Shown in pieces: positions 15,934 to 23,893 of a stretch of DNA of 36,258 bases. Both the position numbers and the translations under genes were made by a program. The notes beneath the pieces were generated by a model. The model was not told the DNA's origin and ran no database searches. It worked only from the letters and a program-made list of their open reading frames with translations. Origin of the DNA: a virus. Numbering within the stretch: the first letter of the stretch is position 1; every line of letters starts with the position of its first letter. The stretch lies in the IMG/VR virus record IMGVR_UViG_3300034683_000120, positions 1-36,258 of that record, one strand, 5' to 3'.

Positions 15934-16301
15934 AGCTTCGCCTCCACCTTTCTTACGATTCTCATCGGAACATCCCTACTCGCCACATACCGTTCAAAGC
16001 CGGGTTGCATGAATTCCTTTTCAGTCCCAATCCACCGGGCAAGGTAGTTCTGACTTCCAGGAACCCCTACACCAGGGCGGAGGTACCAGGCATTTTCCCT
16101 CTTGACGTAAAACTGCTTCACTGATCGATATGTCAGCCCGGTTCTCTTCTCAAGGGCCTGCCCATTAAGGTAGTAGCTCTTGATAAAATCTCCTGCTTCC
16201 TTTGCGATGTCACCGGTAGCAGTAGTAATCCATCCTGCAAGATGCTTGCGAACGGTCCTCACTCTACCTATAGCGTCACCACCAATTTCAATATCCAACA
16301 T
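15930..16301 (-). CDS. HK97 gp10-like head-tail / tail completion protein
   Basis: A protein of 123 residues. Alpha helix near the N-terminus (VRKHLAGWITTATGDIAKEAGDFIKS) followed by a basic region with LTYRSVKQFYVKRENAWYLRPGV and a C-terminal helix. Size, position and pattern fit the HK97 gp10 family, which lies at the head-tail joint. Start ATG follows GAGGTAGGT. Confidence 0.7.
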   Translation of the reverse strand: MLDIEIGGDAIGRVRTVRKHLAGWITTATGDIAKEAGDFIKSYYLNGQALEKRTGLTYRSVKQFYVKRENAWYLRPGVGVPGSQNYLARWIGTEKEFMQPGFERYVASRDVPMRIVRKVEAKL

Positions 16302-16303
16302 AC

Positions 16304-16855
16304 CTACCTCGCCAGATTCCGTCGGTACTCAGAAAGCAACTTCTGTACAGCTAATGGAGGAATACTTTGATCGACTGACACGGTCCCACTGTCGGTAGTA
16401 CGACTTGAAACACCTGCCATATCAGACTGTTGCATCACTGCCATATGCTGTACGGTCATTGCTACTGCGTACAAGATTGCTTCAGGCACATCTTCCCATC
16501 CGGCTTCATACACCACCTTGATTACGTCACGCCCATCTGGAACGACGTCATAGAAGACCAGGATGCCTGTCTCAAGGTCGATACGGTAGTTGTCCGTACC
16601 AACCTCAAAACTGCGCGTACTGTCCACATACACCCCGGTCACCGAAGCAACCGGAGAATGTGACAACACTATCGCTTGGCTCATCCCATCGAAGAACTCG
16701 GTAAATGTAGCCACCCCGAGATCACGCTGGAGATACAGACCACAAGCAGACGTAGCCGCGGCGATAAGGTTTGTGTACTTATCTTCCTCAGGTGGGTCAA
16801 TCTTGAAGCCGTATTTTCCATTCAGATCACTTACTGTCAGTATCGGAGTAGCCAT
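16304..16855 (-). CDS. Head-tail connector (gp6-like)
   Basis: A protein of 183 residues directly after the capsid gene. N-terminal helices (YTNLIAAATSACGLYLQRDLG) and a beta section with VASVTGVYVD, YRIDLETGILVF and IKVVYEAGWEDVPEAI match the DNA packaging/connector family (HK97 gp6-like), where the GY..G...P..I....... motif is common. It forms a ring below the portal. Confidence 0.82.
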   Translation of the reverse strand: MATPILTVSDLNGKYGFKIDPPEEDKYTNLIAAATSACGLYLQRDLGVATFTEFFDGMSQAIVLSHSPVASVTGVYVDSTRSFEVGTDNYRIDLETGILVFYDVVPDGRDVIKVVYEAGWEDVPEAILYAVAMTVQHMAVMQQSDMAGVSSRTTDSGTVSVDQSIPPLAVQKLLSEYRRNLAR

Positions 16856-16870
16856 TATTCACCGTCCTTC

Positions 16871-17989
16871 TTAAACACCGTCATCCATGACAAGGACCTT
16901 GAATGCATCTGCAATCAAAGGCTTGCCATCAAGACGCTCGAAACCAAGGATTCCCTTCTGGTCGTTCACTGCGTACAGCTCGCTCAAAATCTTGATATCC
17001 ATCCCCTGGCGGTCAACCAACTGATAGTAGCTCAAGTTCGCTGCGATAATTGCACGCTTGTCAGCGGCCATCTCATCAACATTTGTCGTGGTGATGATAG
17101 GAAGTCCCTCAATCTCCTTGAGATCTTGCTGAATCGGGAAGTAATACTGACCGTAATCATCCTTCAACAGCTTGAGCTTGGTCTTTGTCTTTGGGTTCAT
17201 GATCAGAACAGCTCCGTCCTTGTAATCACCCAATTCATCGATAAGGCCCTTTACTTCCTCGAGGGTCACAGCGTCCACAGCAGCGGCGGTCTTTGCGTTC
17301 GCGGTCACACTGGTAAGAATACCAGTGATATGCGAAGCAGTAGAGCCGGTGCCCTTGATGATCTCGGCATCTTCCTTCTTGGCAAATGCCCGAGCGATAT
17401 TGTCAGTGAGCCAGTTCATGGCATCAACAGCAACGTCGTTCAGGAATTCGTTGGAGACCTTAATCAAGGCACCAAGCTTGTAAGCAGAGAAAGATACCAT
17501 GGTCAGTGACGGGGTAACCTCTCCAGCTCCGTTTCCTTCGCTGACGTAATCAACGGTTGCCTGGTCACCATCAACTGCAATGGTGTAATCACCGGCAACG
17601 GTCATCTTGCGACAGTATGGGCGGAACTTACCGTAGGTCTCGCGCTTCTTCACAATTTCGCTTGCGATGGAAGATGGGACCAGACCGGTATAGGTCGAGC
17701 CGACAGACACAGCCTCGCGAATCTTCTCAAGGAATGTCTTTGCATCCTCATTGAGCGATTCATGCTCTTCTGCCTCAACGATTTCAGCAGGGGTCTCAAT
17801 TTCTTCCTTGTCTTCTTTGTCGAGAGTATCCTCGTAGTCATGCAAGGTTTTGGTGGCCAGCTTCCATGCATTGACTTTCGTCTCTGTCATTTCGTCTGCC
17901 ATCATTGCATCGAAGGCTTCCTTCTGTTTCTTCCTGAGTGCCTCGAGCTGAGTCTTCTGCTCTTCGCTCAATTTCTTCTTAGTCTTCAT
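16871..17989 (-). CDS. Major capsid protein (HK97 fold)
   Basis: A protein of 372 residues. The first 95 or so are highly charged and helical, with EEQKTQLEALRKKQKEAF and acidic runs; this is the scaffold-like delta domain usually removed by the prohead protease. The mature part begins near residue 95-100, with TYTGLVPSSIASEIVKKR, then SFSAYKLGALIKVSNEFLND and a C-terminal DQKGILGFERLDGKPLIADAFKVL. These are HK97 capsid patterns. The ATG has GGAG 7 nt upstream and overlaps the protease gene by 11 bases. Confidence 0.93.
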   Translation of the reverse strand: MKTKKKLSEEQKTQLEALRKKQKEAFDAMMADEMTETKVNAWKLATKTLHDYEDTLDKEDKEEIETPAEIVEAEEHESLNEDAKTFLEKIREAVSVGSTYTGLVPSSIASEIVKKRETYGKFRPYCRKMTVAGDYTIAVDGDQATVDYVSEGNGAGEVTPSLTMVSFSAYKLGALIKVSNEFLNDVAVDAMNWLTDNIARAFAKKEDAEIIKGTGSTASHITGILTSVTANAKTAAAVDAVTLEEVKGLIDELGDYKDGAVLIMNPKTKTKLKLLKDDYGQYYFPIQQDLKEIEGLPIITTTNVDEMAADKRAIIAANLSYYQLVDRQGMDIKILSELYAVNDQKGILGFERLDGKPLIADAFKVLVMDDGV

Positions 17990-18617
17990 CGTGTTCTCCT
18001 TCCAGGATCAAGTCCTGAATTGATTGATATAGATTCCGCGTTGCCTCGACATCCGGGGACAATTCCTCGGTTTCCAAGGGAGGCACTCCACCCTCTTCTT
18101 CTGTCTCTTCATCGCGGTCACTTTCTTTTTTAATAGCCCCGTTTCCACCGGCTGGGGTAGTGACAAAATCAAGGTACCGAACCAACTCATAAGTGGCTGC
18201 ATTGACTACTCCGTTCTGGTCTGTCTCCCCGTATCCAACAGAGGAAACACCAATAGGCAGTCCATGTTCGGCGATGGATTCCAGCTTCCTGGAATACTCT
18301 TCATCCAAGACAAATACATCTACGCAGAGATATCCGTCCTTAATCTGAGGATTCTTACACACCGCTTTAACCGGACCATAATCACCGTAGCGATCACCAT
18401 TATGTCCATCATAAGCAACAGTGCTTTTACTCTCTGCTACGACCCGCTTGGCAAGGGGCTCACCGTATACACGACCATTAAGGTTAACTACCCCGATTTT
18501 CCATACCTGTGCTTCCCATGCACTTACGGAGCCTTTTGCCTCAGTAAGGCGCTCTTCCGGTAATCTGGTAAATTTGATTTCACCACTAGGACTGTCTTCA
18601 AATAACTTCTTCTTCAT
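17979..18617 (-). CDS. Prohead maturation protease
   Basis: A protein of 212 residues. NLNGRVYGEP (N-G-R-x-Y) near residues 43-52, then YDGHNGDRYG, a strand with GYLCVDVFVLDE, the serine-containing IGVSSVGYG and LDFVTTPAGG follow the plan of the T4 gp21-like (S80) prohead serine protease family. It cuts the capsid delta domain after assembly. The acidic Glu-rich C-terminus is typical for the internal core. The ATG at 18617 is preferred since GGGAG lies about 10 nt upstream; a start at 18626 would have no spacing. Confidence 0.85.
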   Translation of the reverse strand: MKKKLFEDSPSGEIKFTRLPEERLTEAKGSVSAWEAQVWKIGVVNLNGRVYGEPLAKRVVAESKSTVAYDGHNGDRYGDYGPVKAVCKNPQIKDGYLCVDVFVLDEEYSRKLESIAEHGLPIGVSSVGYGETDQNGVVNAATYELVRYLDFVTTPAGGNGAIKKESDRDEETEEEGGVPPLETEELSPDVEATRNLYQSIQDLILEGEHDED

Positions 18618-18622
18618 TACGC

Positions 18623-20578
18623 TCATCTCCCTGGTGCGATTCCGCACTCACAATGTGTATGAAACGGAGGGTGTTTATAGGTCTTCTGGATGATGCGAAT
18701 ATTCCCTACTCCGTCATCTACATTCTCACCCTTATCAAGCACAGCACCATTAACTTCAACAACCTTTCCGTCAAGCTTCTTGCAAAACTCACAAGCATCA
18801 GCGTTGGCCACTACATGCATATAAGTCACCCCGAGTTGACCGAAGAGGAAGAGATTAAATGCGTTCCCTGCCCTGTTGGTTTCTTCTTGACTTTCATTCT
18901 TGGGGAGTGACGTTATCCAGTCCTGTGATATTTCATCTACGCGAGTAGTGATTTCATCAGGAGTGAGATTTGTAACTGCTTTGGTGACATCTTTTACCCT
19001 GGCATTCCCATGACGATTTGCCATACTGGTAGCGTATTTGGCCGCGTAGGCAAGTCTCTGGTCTTCTGGAACATCATTACCGGTCTTAACCTGCTTCTGT
19101 ACCACAGGAAAGAGCCGATCAATAATCGCCTTAAAAATAGGGATGTACTTCTGGCCATACTCAGTAGCAAGACTGTCTGCGAATTTCTTGAACTCGGCAG
19201 CAATCCCCTCTGCATCAAGACCAGCAGTAGCTAAGCGTTTGAGCTCAGCAATCTCAGCTTTTAACTGTGCCCTGATCAATGCTTCTACCTTGGAGCGAGA
19301 TGTACGAGTAACGGCCTGTGCCTCTGAGATGAACGACAAGTCAGCCGCTTTGCGCTTCTCCTCAAAAGGCACAGGCTCGGAAATTGCTTCTAAATTAACG
19401 CTTTCAGGTATGCCGTAGTTGTTAGCCGGTTCAGCAGTAATGGCCTTTGAGAGAGAAAGGTAATTCATAGGGAACATAAGGGTATCGCCCTCAGGAACAG
19501 GATTAAGATCCTCGAGAGCTCTGACTTCATTTACAGTCATCCATCCGTTTTGTATAGCACTCTGGTAAAAGGCAGCACGAGCGGAGTGATCACCGCGCAA
19601 GAATCCGGCCATTGAGAATTTTATATACTGACCGTTCTTGCAAATCTTTTCATCAAGAGCGCTCTCCCAGAACACAGCACGAGGCTGAAGAGAGAACTGA
19701 ATCAGGTTAAGGTTCTGCTGCTCACTATTTGCGAAGGTTGCCTTGGTAAGGTCACCAGCGAAGAAAGGAGGCACCCCGAAACGCCGGCACACTTCCTGGA
19801 GGGTCCAGCTCTGTGCATCGTTCATCTTGGCGCTGTCATTCTCGGTCAAGCGTATTGGATCATATTTCATGGAGTCTTCGATAATGCCTGTTTTGTAAGC
19901 GTTGCCTTCTCCGGCGAACTCATTATTAAACATTATCTTGAGCTGATCTTTGACTTCCTTAGACGTGCCACGCGGAACAGTGATTATCCCACCAAGGGTA
20001 GTTCCACGCTTGTAATAGCCAATTTGTAGAGCCTTGCTGGACTCCGCTACTGAGATGTCTTTCTGTGCGTAATCGAGCGGAGAGAGGATAGATGTATATC
20101 CAACCTTGAGGTTTGATATCTCCAAGACATCTGCGCTGTCAAACTTCTCTCCAGATGGGCCGTATTCGTAAATCAGCTTCCCGTTCTTCCAGGACGATCT
20201 CATAAGTGACGGAGCAACCGGGTACATAGCAATCACATTTCCCGTTCTTCCCCGGTCAAGGATTGCATAGGCTACACCGTATAACTCAAAATTAAATGCC
20301 ATGATTGAGCGCCATTTCTGACTATTCAAATATGGGCACGGTGTACGCAGCAACATAGCTGCCTCACTTACCTGGTCAATATTTCTATTACGCCCGTTTA
20401 TAGTATACATATGTAAAGGTAAGGTAGCGAAGGTACGCATCAAATTGGTCAAGCAGATCCAGAAGGAAGAGTTCTCTAAGGCTTTTGCTTTTCCACCAAT
20501 AGCCAATCCGCCTAGCCCGGCTCCTACAACCCTTGCTAAGTCAATCTGCTCAGTCTGTTTTCGTCTAAAAATTCCCAC
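18623..20578 (-). CDS. Portal protein fused to a MuF-like minor head domain
   Basis: A protein of 651 residues. Residues about 1-400 match the HK97-type portal (NSQKWRSIMAFNFELYGVAYAIL, DVLEISNLKVG, WTLQEVCRRFGVPPFFAGD). The C-terminal part (about 450-651) is the phage Mu gpF-like head morphogenesis domain, ending with DACEFCKKLDGKVV and HPPFHTHCECG. In many phages these are two adjacent genes; here they are one frame. The GTG at 20578 is chosen from AGGAGG 6 nt before it. The portal ring is the DNA entry point; the MuF part would be inside the head. Confidence 0.9.
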   Translation of the reverse strand: MGIFRRKQTEQIDLARVVGAGLGGLAIGGKAKALENSSFWICLTNLMRTFATLPLHMYTINGRNRNIDQVSEAAMLLRTPCPYLNSQKWRSIMAFNFELYGVAYAILDRGRTGNVIAMYPVAPSLMRSSWKNGKLIYEYGPSGEKFDSADVLEISNLKVGYTSILSPLDYAQKDISVAESSKALQIGYYKRGTTLGGIITVPRGTSKEVKDQLKIMFNNEFAGEGNAYKTGIIEDSMKYDPIRLTENDSAKMNDAQSWTLQEVCRRFGVPPFFAGDLTKATFANSEQQNLNLIQFSLQPRAVFWESALDEKICKNGQYIKFSMAGFLRGDHSARAAFYQSAIQNGWMTVNEVRALEDLNPVPEGDTLMFPMNYLSLSKAITAEPANNYGIPESVNLEAISEPVPFEEKRKAADLSFISEAQAVTRTSRSKVEALIRAQLKAEIAELKRLATAGLDAEGIAAEFKKFADSLATEYGQKYIPIFKAIIDRLFPVVQKQVKTGNDVPEDQRLAYAAKYATSMANRHGNARVKDVTKAVTNLTPDEITTRVDEISQDWITSLPKNESQEETNRAGNAFNLFLFGQLGVTYMHVVANADACEFCKKLDGKVVEVNGAVLDKGENVDDGVGNIRIIQKTYKHPPFHTHCECGIAPGR

Positions 20579-20588
20579 ACCCTGCCTC

Positions 20589-22313
20589 CTAGAAGAAGAC
20601 CGCAGCACTAGCAAGATCATCAAGAGTCAATCCTGTTTTAGCGTTGTTTATTGCGGTATCGTGCGCCATGATGGCTGCGATTACTCCGTCGATGCGCGCT
20701 GCGCTTCTGTCTACCTTTGGCTTGATTAGCTTTACATTCCCATTTGAATCAGTCCATGAATCAGCACTACTCATCATCCATTTCATGACTGGATTGCCAC
20801 CTGACTGGATGTTTCCCAATAGATACTGTCTCTCAAAGAATTGTGTACTGGGGCTCATGGTCATCTTCCCCTGGCTGAACTCGAATGTGATTTCTTCGAA
20901 CCAGGAGGGAGTTACCCGCGCAAGATCAATGAGCCTGTGACGGTCACCGGCAATAAGGTTGACCTCGTATTTCTCCCTAAACTCGGTCAACCATTGACCT
21001 ACCATCACATAATCAACCACCGGTCCAGGAGTAGCTATGACATAGCCATCCTGTATCCATTGCTCCAGAGGAATAGAGCATTGTCTTTGAATCTTGATAA
21101 CATTCTCTTCTGGTACCCAGAACATGTATAGCTGTTGGTGCTGGCTCGAACCATCGATAGGAGGGAAGTCAGCAGCAAAGGCGGTAAAGTCACTATTGCT
21201 CGAGAGGTCAATACCTCCATAACAAGGAGCGCCTTCGACAATGCTTACGGGAGCACAGCAGAAATCGTTCCACTTCTCCATGTTGGCCCATTTAACCAGG
21301 CTATATACCCACATGTTTAGATTCTTTGTTTTGAAGGTAGCAAGGTCGGATGCACTATCCTTTGAGTCCTTGTAACGCCCCTCAATCATGTCAGGGTATA
21401 TTGAGATACCCCAGTTTGGATTAGCTTTTATCCAGGTATTTCTCTCACCGGGTTTATCATTCTTTTCGGCTTCATAGATACCCACCCAATACCGGTCATT
21501 CTCAATATCGCCATAAGCAATCTTCTTGCATTTCTCGTACTCTTGATGACAAGGGCCATGGATATTAGTTCCCGCCGTAGTGATAATCAAGGCCATACTC
21601 TCAGGATCGCTCACGTTACCTGAAAGAAAGGAGTCAAGCATCCCGGTATCCTTTGCCTCATGGTATTCGTCCAGGATGGCACAGTGAATCAGCTTACCGT
21701 CCTTAGGAGCGGCGGTAAGAGCCTTTACCTGGCACTCACCCCATTTGATAATCTTGTAAGTTTTGGAATTGTAGGACTCATAACCTTTATGCTTGGCAAG
21801 CTTCAATCCCTCATCAGCACGACTGAAACAGTCATCCGCCTGCTCTAGGCTGTTTGCTGCAATAACACTTACTGCGCTGGGGTAGTTGTCGCCGAATGCC
21901 ATGTAATCAGCAATCGCACCGGCTAAGGTACTCTTGCCGTTCTTACGCGGTATCTGCCAATAAGCTCTTACATAGCATCTTCTACCGGTTTCTCTATCGA
22001 CAAAACCGAAGAGGTCCATGATATCGAAGATTTCCCAAGACTCAGCCTTGAATGCCTTACCTCGCTTTTCGCCTAAAGGGAACTTGTAATTGGCAGCTAT
22101 CCAAAGAAGCGGTTTTAAAGCCTTCTCTATGTCAAACACCCAGCGCCCGTTAGTCTGCTTAAGTCTGGATTGATGACGTCTTACCTTCGCCCGCTCAACT
22201 CCACTCACCAAGCGCTTACCACTCAACACCATATCGCAGTACTCCTGGTACTGCTGGATAAAGAGTTCACTCAACTTGGTTTTGGTTGTTTGGGATAAGG
22301 TGCGTCCGATCAT
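20589..22313 (-). CDS. Terminase large subunit
   Basis: A protein of 574 residues with the ATPase and nuclease halves of a packaging motor. The Walker A-like IPRKNGKST is near residue 120 and Walker B AILDEYHEA near 213-220, followed by ITTAGTN (coupling motif). The nuclease half has GIDLSSNSDFTAF with the first acidic site and AARIDGVIAAIMA near the C-terminus. It is of the HK97/P27-associated type. Overlaps the small subunit stop by 4 bases. Confidence 0.95.
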   Translation of the reverse strand: MIGRTLSQTTKTKLSELFIQQYQEYCDMVLSGKRLVSGVERAKVRRHQSRLKQTNGRWVFDIEKALKPLLWIAANYKFPLGEKRGKAFKAESWEIFDIMDLFGFVDRETGRRCYVRAYWQIPRKNGKSTLAGAIADYMAFGDNYPSAVSVIAANSLEQADDCFSRADEGLKLAKHKGYESYNSKTYKIIKWGECQVKALTAAPKDGKLIHCAILDEYHEAKDTGMLDSFLSGNVSDPESMALIITTAGTNIHGPCHQEYEKCKKIAYGDIENDRYWVGIYEAEKNDKPGERNTWIKANPNWGISIYPDMIEGRYKDSKDSASDLATFKTKNLNMWVYSLVKWANMEKWNDFCCAPVSIVEGAPCYGGIDLSSNSDFTAFAADFPPIDGSSQHQQLYMFWVPEENVIKIQRQCSIPLEQWIQDGYVIATPGPVVDYVMVGQWLTEFREKYEVNLIAGDRHRLIDLARVTPSWFEEITFEFSQGKMTMSPSTQFFERQYLLGNIQSGGNPVMKWMMSSADSWTDSNGNVKLIKPKVDRSAARIDGVIAAIMAHDTAINNAKTGLTLDDLASAAVFF

Positions 22314-22648
22314 AGGCCAAAGTCCGATTCAATGTCTTTGTCATTGACCCGCTTCCTTGTGGGTTGCGGGGTGTACTTCATGGCTTTGCGGTCCTTGGGT
22401 GTAGCGCCATATTTGCTCATGATCCTGAGATATGATGCAATCGCCGCCTGTTTGTCTTTGTCATTTTTGGCTGTACGGAATTGCTCGTACTGGGTGCAAG
22501 CCATTTCAATCACTGGCTTGTCCAATTCGGTTGCAAGACCCATCGCAATTAGAGAACCAAAGAGATCAGCCCAATGACTCTTTGCAATTTCTCCCAGATG
22601 ATCGGGAGCAGTAGGCCTTGTAGAAAGAATTTGTTTTTTTCTAGCCAC
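22310..22648 (-). CDS. Terminase small subunit (P27 family-like)
   Basis: A protein of 112 residues directly upstream of the large subunit (ATGA overlap). RPTAPDHLGEIAKSHWADLFGSLIAMG and TELDKPVIEMACTQYEQF, followed by YLRIMSKYGATPKDRKAM, match the P27-family small terminase. It recognises the packaging site. GTG start with GAGGTG about 7 nt upstream. Confidence 0.85.
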   Translation of the reverse strand: MARKKQILSTRPTAPDHLGEIAKSHWADLFGSLIAMGLATELDKPVIEMACTQYEQFRTAKNDKDKQAAIASYLRIMSKYGATPKDRKAMKYTPQPTRKRVNDKDIESDFGL

Positions 22649-22677
22649 GGTTCACCTCAGAAAAATTTTCGTATATA

Positions 22678-23166
22678 TCACGACTGCCTGACCGCGCTGG
22701 GGTTATGTGTAGGGGGGGAAGTTTTGGACCCCTCCCCCGGGGTAGCTGAGGACAGGCGGGCCTTGTCTGCAAAGTAAGCAGCAATCTTCTCCCTATCCTC
22801 CAGCTGCTTGCGTCTGTTGCAGGAATAGCAAAGCGGTTGGTATAAAGCAGGGTCCAGGTCAAACTTCCCGTACAGGTCCATCATGATCTCAGCAGGGATG
22901 CTCTTATGGTCCACACACTGGGCTGGCTTACCACACAAAGCACAGTTAGGATTCCCCTTGAGAAAGTCCTTTGCAAACTTGTGCCAGCTATGGTCGTAGC
23001 CACGCTCAGGTGCACTCGGCCTAGGTGAGATATCCTCACCCTGCTTCACCGGTTCATGCATATACAAAGCAGAACGCTTAGCCTGGCACTCATCACAGTA
23101 CCCGCTAGCGTTCGTATGCAGATTCGAACATCGGTATGTTTTGCATCGTTTCTTGAATAATCCCAT
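22678..23166 (-). CDS. HNH endonuclease
   Basis: A protein of 162 residues at the head of the packaging operon. An N-terminal Cys cluster (CKTYRCSN and CDEC) precedes the HNH core: NPNCALCGKPAQCVDHKSIP and LCYSCNRRKQLED with paired CxxC motifs and the His in VDHK. HNH proteins beside terminase are part of the packaging nuclease machinery in HK97-like phages. The C-terminal 25 residues are Ser/Pro/Thr-rich. A promoter with TATAAT lies 9 nt upstream of the ATG, so the leader is only a few bases long. Confidence 0.9.
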   Translation of the reverse strand: MGLFKKRCKTYRCSNLHTNASGYCDECQAKRSALYMHEPVKQGEDISPRPSAPERGYDHSWHKFAKDFLKGNPNCALCGKPAQCVDHKSIPAEIMMDLYGKFDLDPALYQPLCYSCNRRKQLEDREKIAAYFADKARLSSATPGEGSKTSPPTHNPSAVRQS

Positions 23167-23175
23167 ATCGTGCGT

Positions 23176-23204
23176 ATTATACCACGAAAACAGGTTTTAA
23201 GCAA
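23176..23204 (-). promoter_or_regulatory. Late (packaging-structural) promoter
   Basis: On the - strand TTGCTT (23204-23199), a 17-bp spacer and TATAAT (23181-23176), with TG one base before the -10 (extended -10). It drives HNH, terminase and the structural genes. The predicted start lies only about 3 bases upstream of the HNH ATG. The -35 is poor, and phased repeats at 23229-23283 lie just upstream, as for an activator-dependent promoter. Confidence 0.7.
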
Positions 23205-23228
23205 TTATAAAGCTATATTATATAAAGA

Positions 23229-23283
23229 GATACATCCAGATACTAACTGATACGCCAAGTCACTAACTGATACTCTATGATAC
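23229..23283 (-). repeat. 10-bp phased GATAC (GTATC) repeats upstream of late promoter
   Basis: GATAC on the + strand occurs at 23229, 23239, 23249, 23269 and 23279, with a variant GTCAC at 23259, that is, every 10 bp exactly. The array starts about 25 bp upstream of the -35 of the late promoter and reaches the last codons of the VRR-NUC gene. One site per helical turn suits a row of protein on one face of DNA. The same motif with the same phasing recurs at 36022-36109. Confidence 0.85.
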
Positions 23284-23730
23284 AGTAATTAGCTTTCGTC
23301 TTATCAGCTCAGCCTTGATATCATCAACCCCGTAAGCAAGCAGGTAAGGGACGCCGTTACGCTTACACCGTCGCTCAAATGATTGCTGCCTCTTTGACTG
23401 CTTACCTACCACCGGTCTCTTGACCTCCACGTATCCCAGCTCCACCGGGTAGGTTGGGAGAATGGAATTGATATCCACCGGTTCCGCTTCCAGGTAGCTG
23501 GCATCCTTGGGCCACCAGACAATCAGATCTCCGGCACCGGCCCATAGTCCTGTGGAAATAAGCTGCATGGTCTTGACTGCATTATTGCCCGCCGCCTCGT
23601 TTGGCACCGAGTGACGGAAGATGTGAAGACTCTGGAGATACTGGACTATTTCTGCTTGGATGATTTCTTCAGGAACATTGCTATTGCTCTTAACCTTTGT
23701 TATAAACTGTGTACCCTTCTGTCTTCTCAT
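23275..23730 (-). CDS. VRR-NUC domain nuclease
   Basis: A protein of 151 residues. EEIIQAEIVQYLQSL, then SVPNEAAGN, the G-aspartate step GLWAGAGDLIVWW, ELGYVEVKRPVVGKQS (E-x-K) and Q..FE....NGVPYLLAYGVDDIKAEL make the VRR-NUC type PD-(D/E)XK core. In phages it acts on branched or recombining DNA, here next to the primase gene. The ATG at 23730 is preferred over a TTG at 23751 since AGAAGGAGA lies between them. The last codons lie in the GATAC array. Confidence 0.88.
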   Translation of the reverse strand: MRRQKGTQFITKVKSNSNVPEEIIQAEIVQYLQSLHIFRHSVPNEAAGNNAVKTMQLISTGLWAGAGDLIVWWPKDASYLEAEPVDINSILPTYPVELGYVEVKRPVVGKQSKRQQSFERRCKRNGVPYLLAYGVDDIKAELIRRKLITVS

Positions 23731-23780
23731 GATGATTCTTCTCCTTCTCAATCTTGCTGTTTCATACCCCCGCAGCTCAG

Positions 23781-23893
23781 AGGGTACACGGAGGGTATAG
23801 TATATACTATAACCCTCCCGTGTGTACCCTATCCTGACTGCCTTGCCCAGTGAGGGTACATAAAAATGTACCCTCTATGTACCCTGTGTACCC
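23781..23893 (-). repeat. GGGTACA/TGTACCC sites in two palindromes, possible origin or operator
   Basis: The 7-mer GGGTACA (or its complement) occurs six times in 112 bp: 23782, 23823, 23854, 23867, 23878 and 23887. GAGGGTACAT (23852-23861) and ATGTACCCTC (23866-23875) form a perfect 10-bp palindrome with spacer AAAA. A larger imperfect palindrome covers 23781-23830, centred on AGTATATACT. The three leftmost copies in transcription order fall in the last codons of the primase gene, giving its EGTQGT end. Such iterated sites beside a replication gene suggest an origin or an operator for the VRR-NUC gene. Confidence 0.7.
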
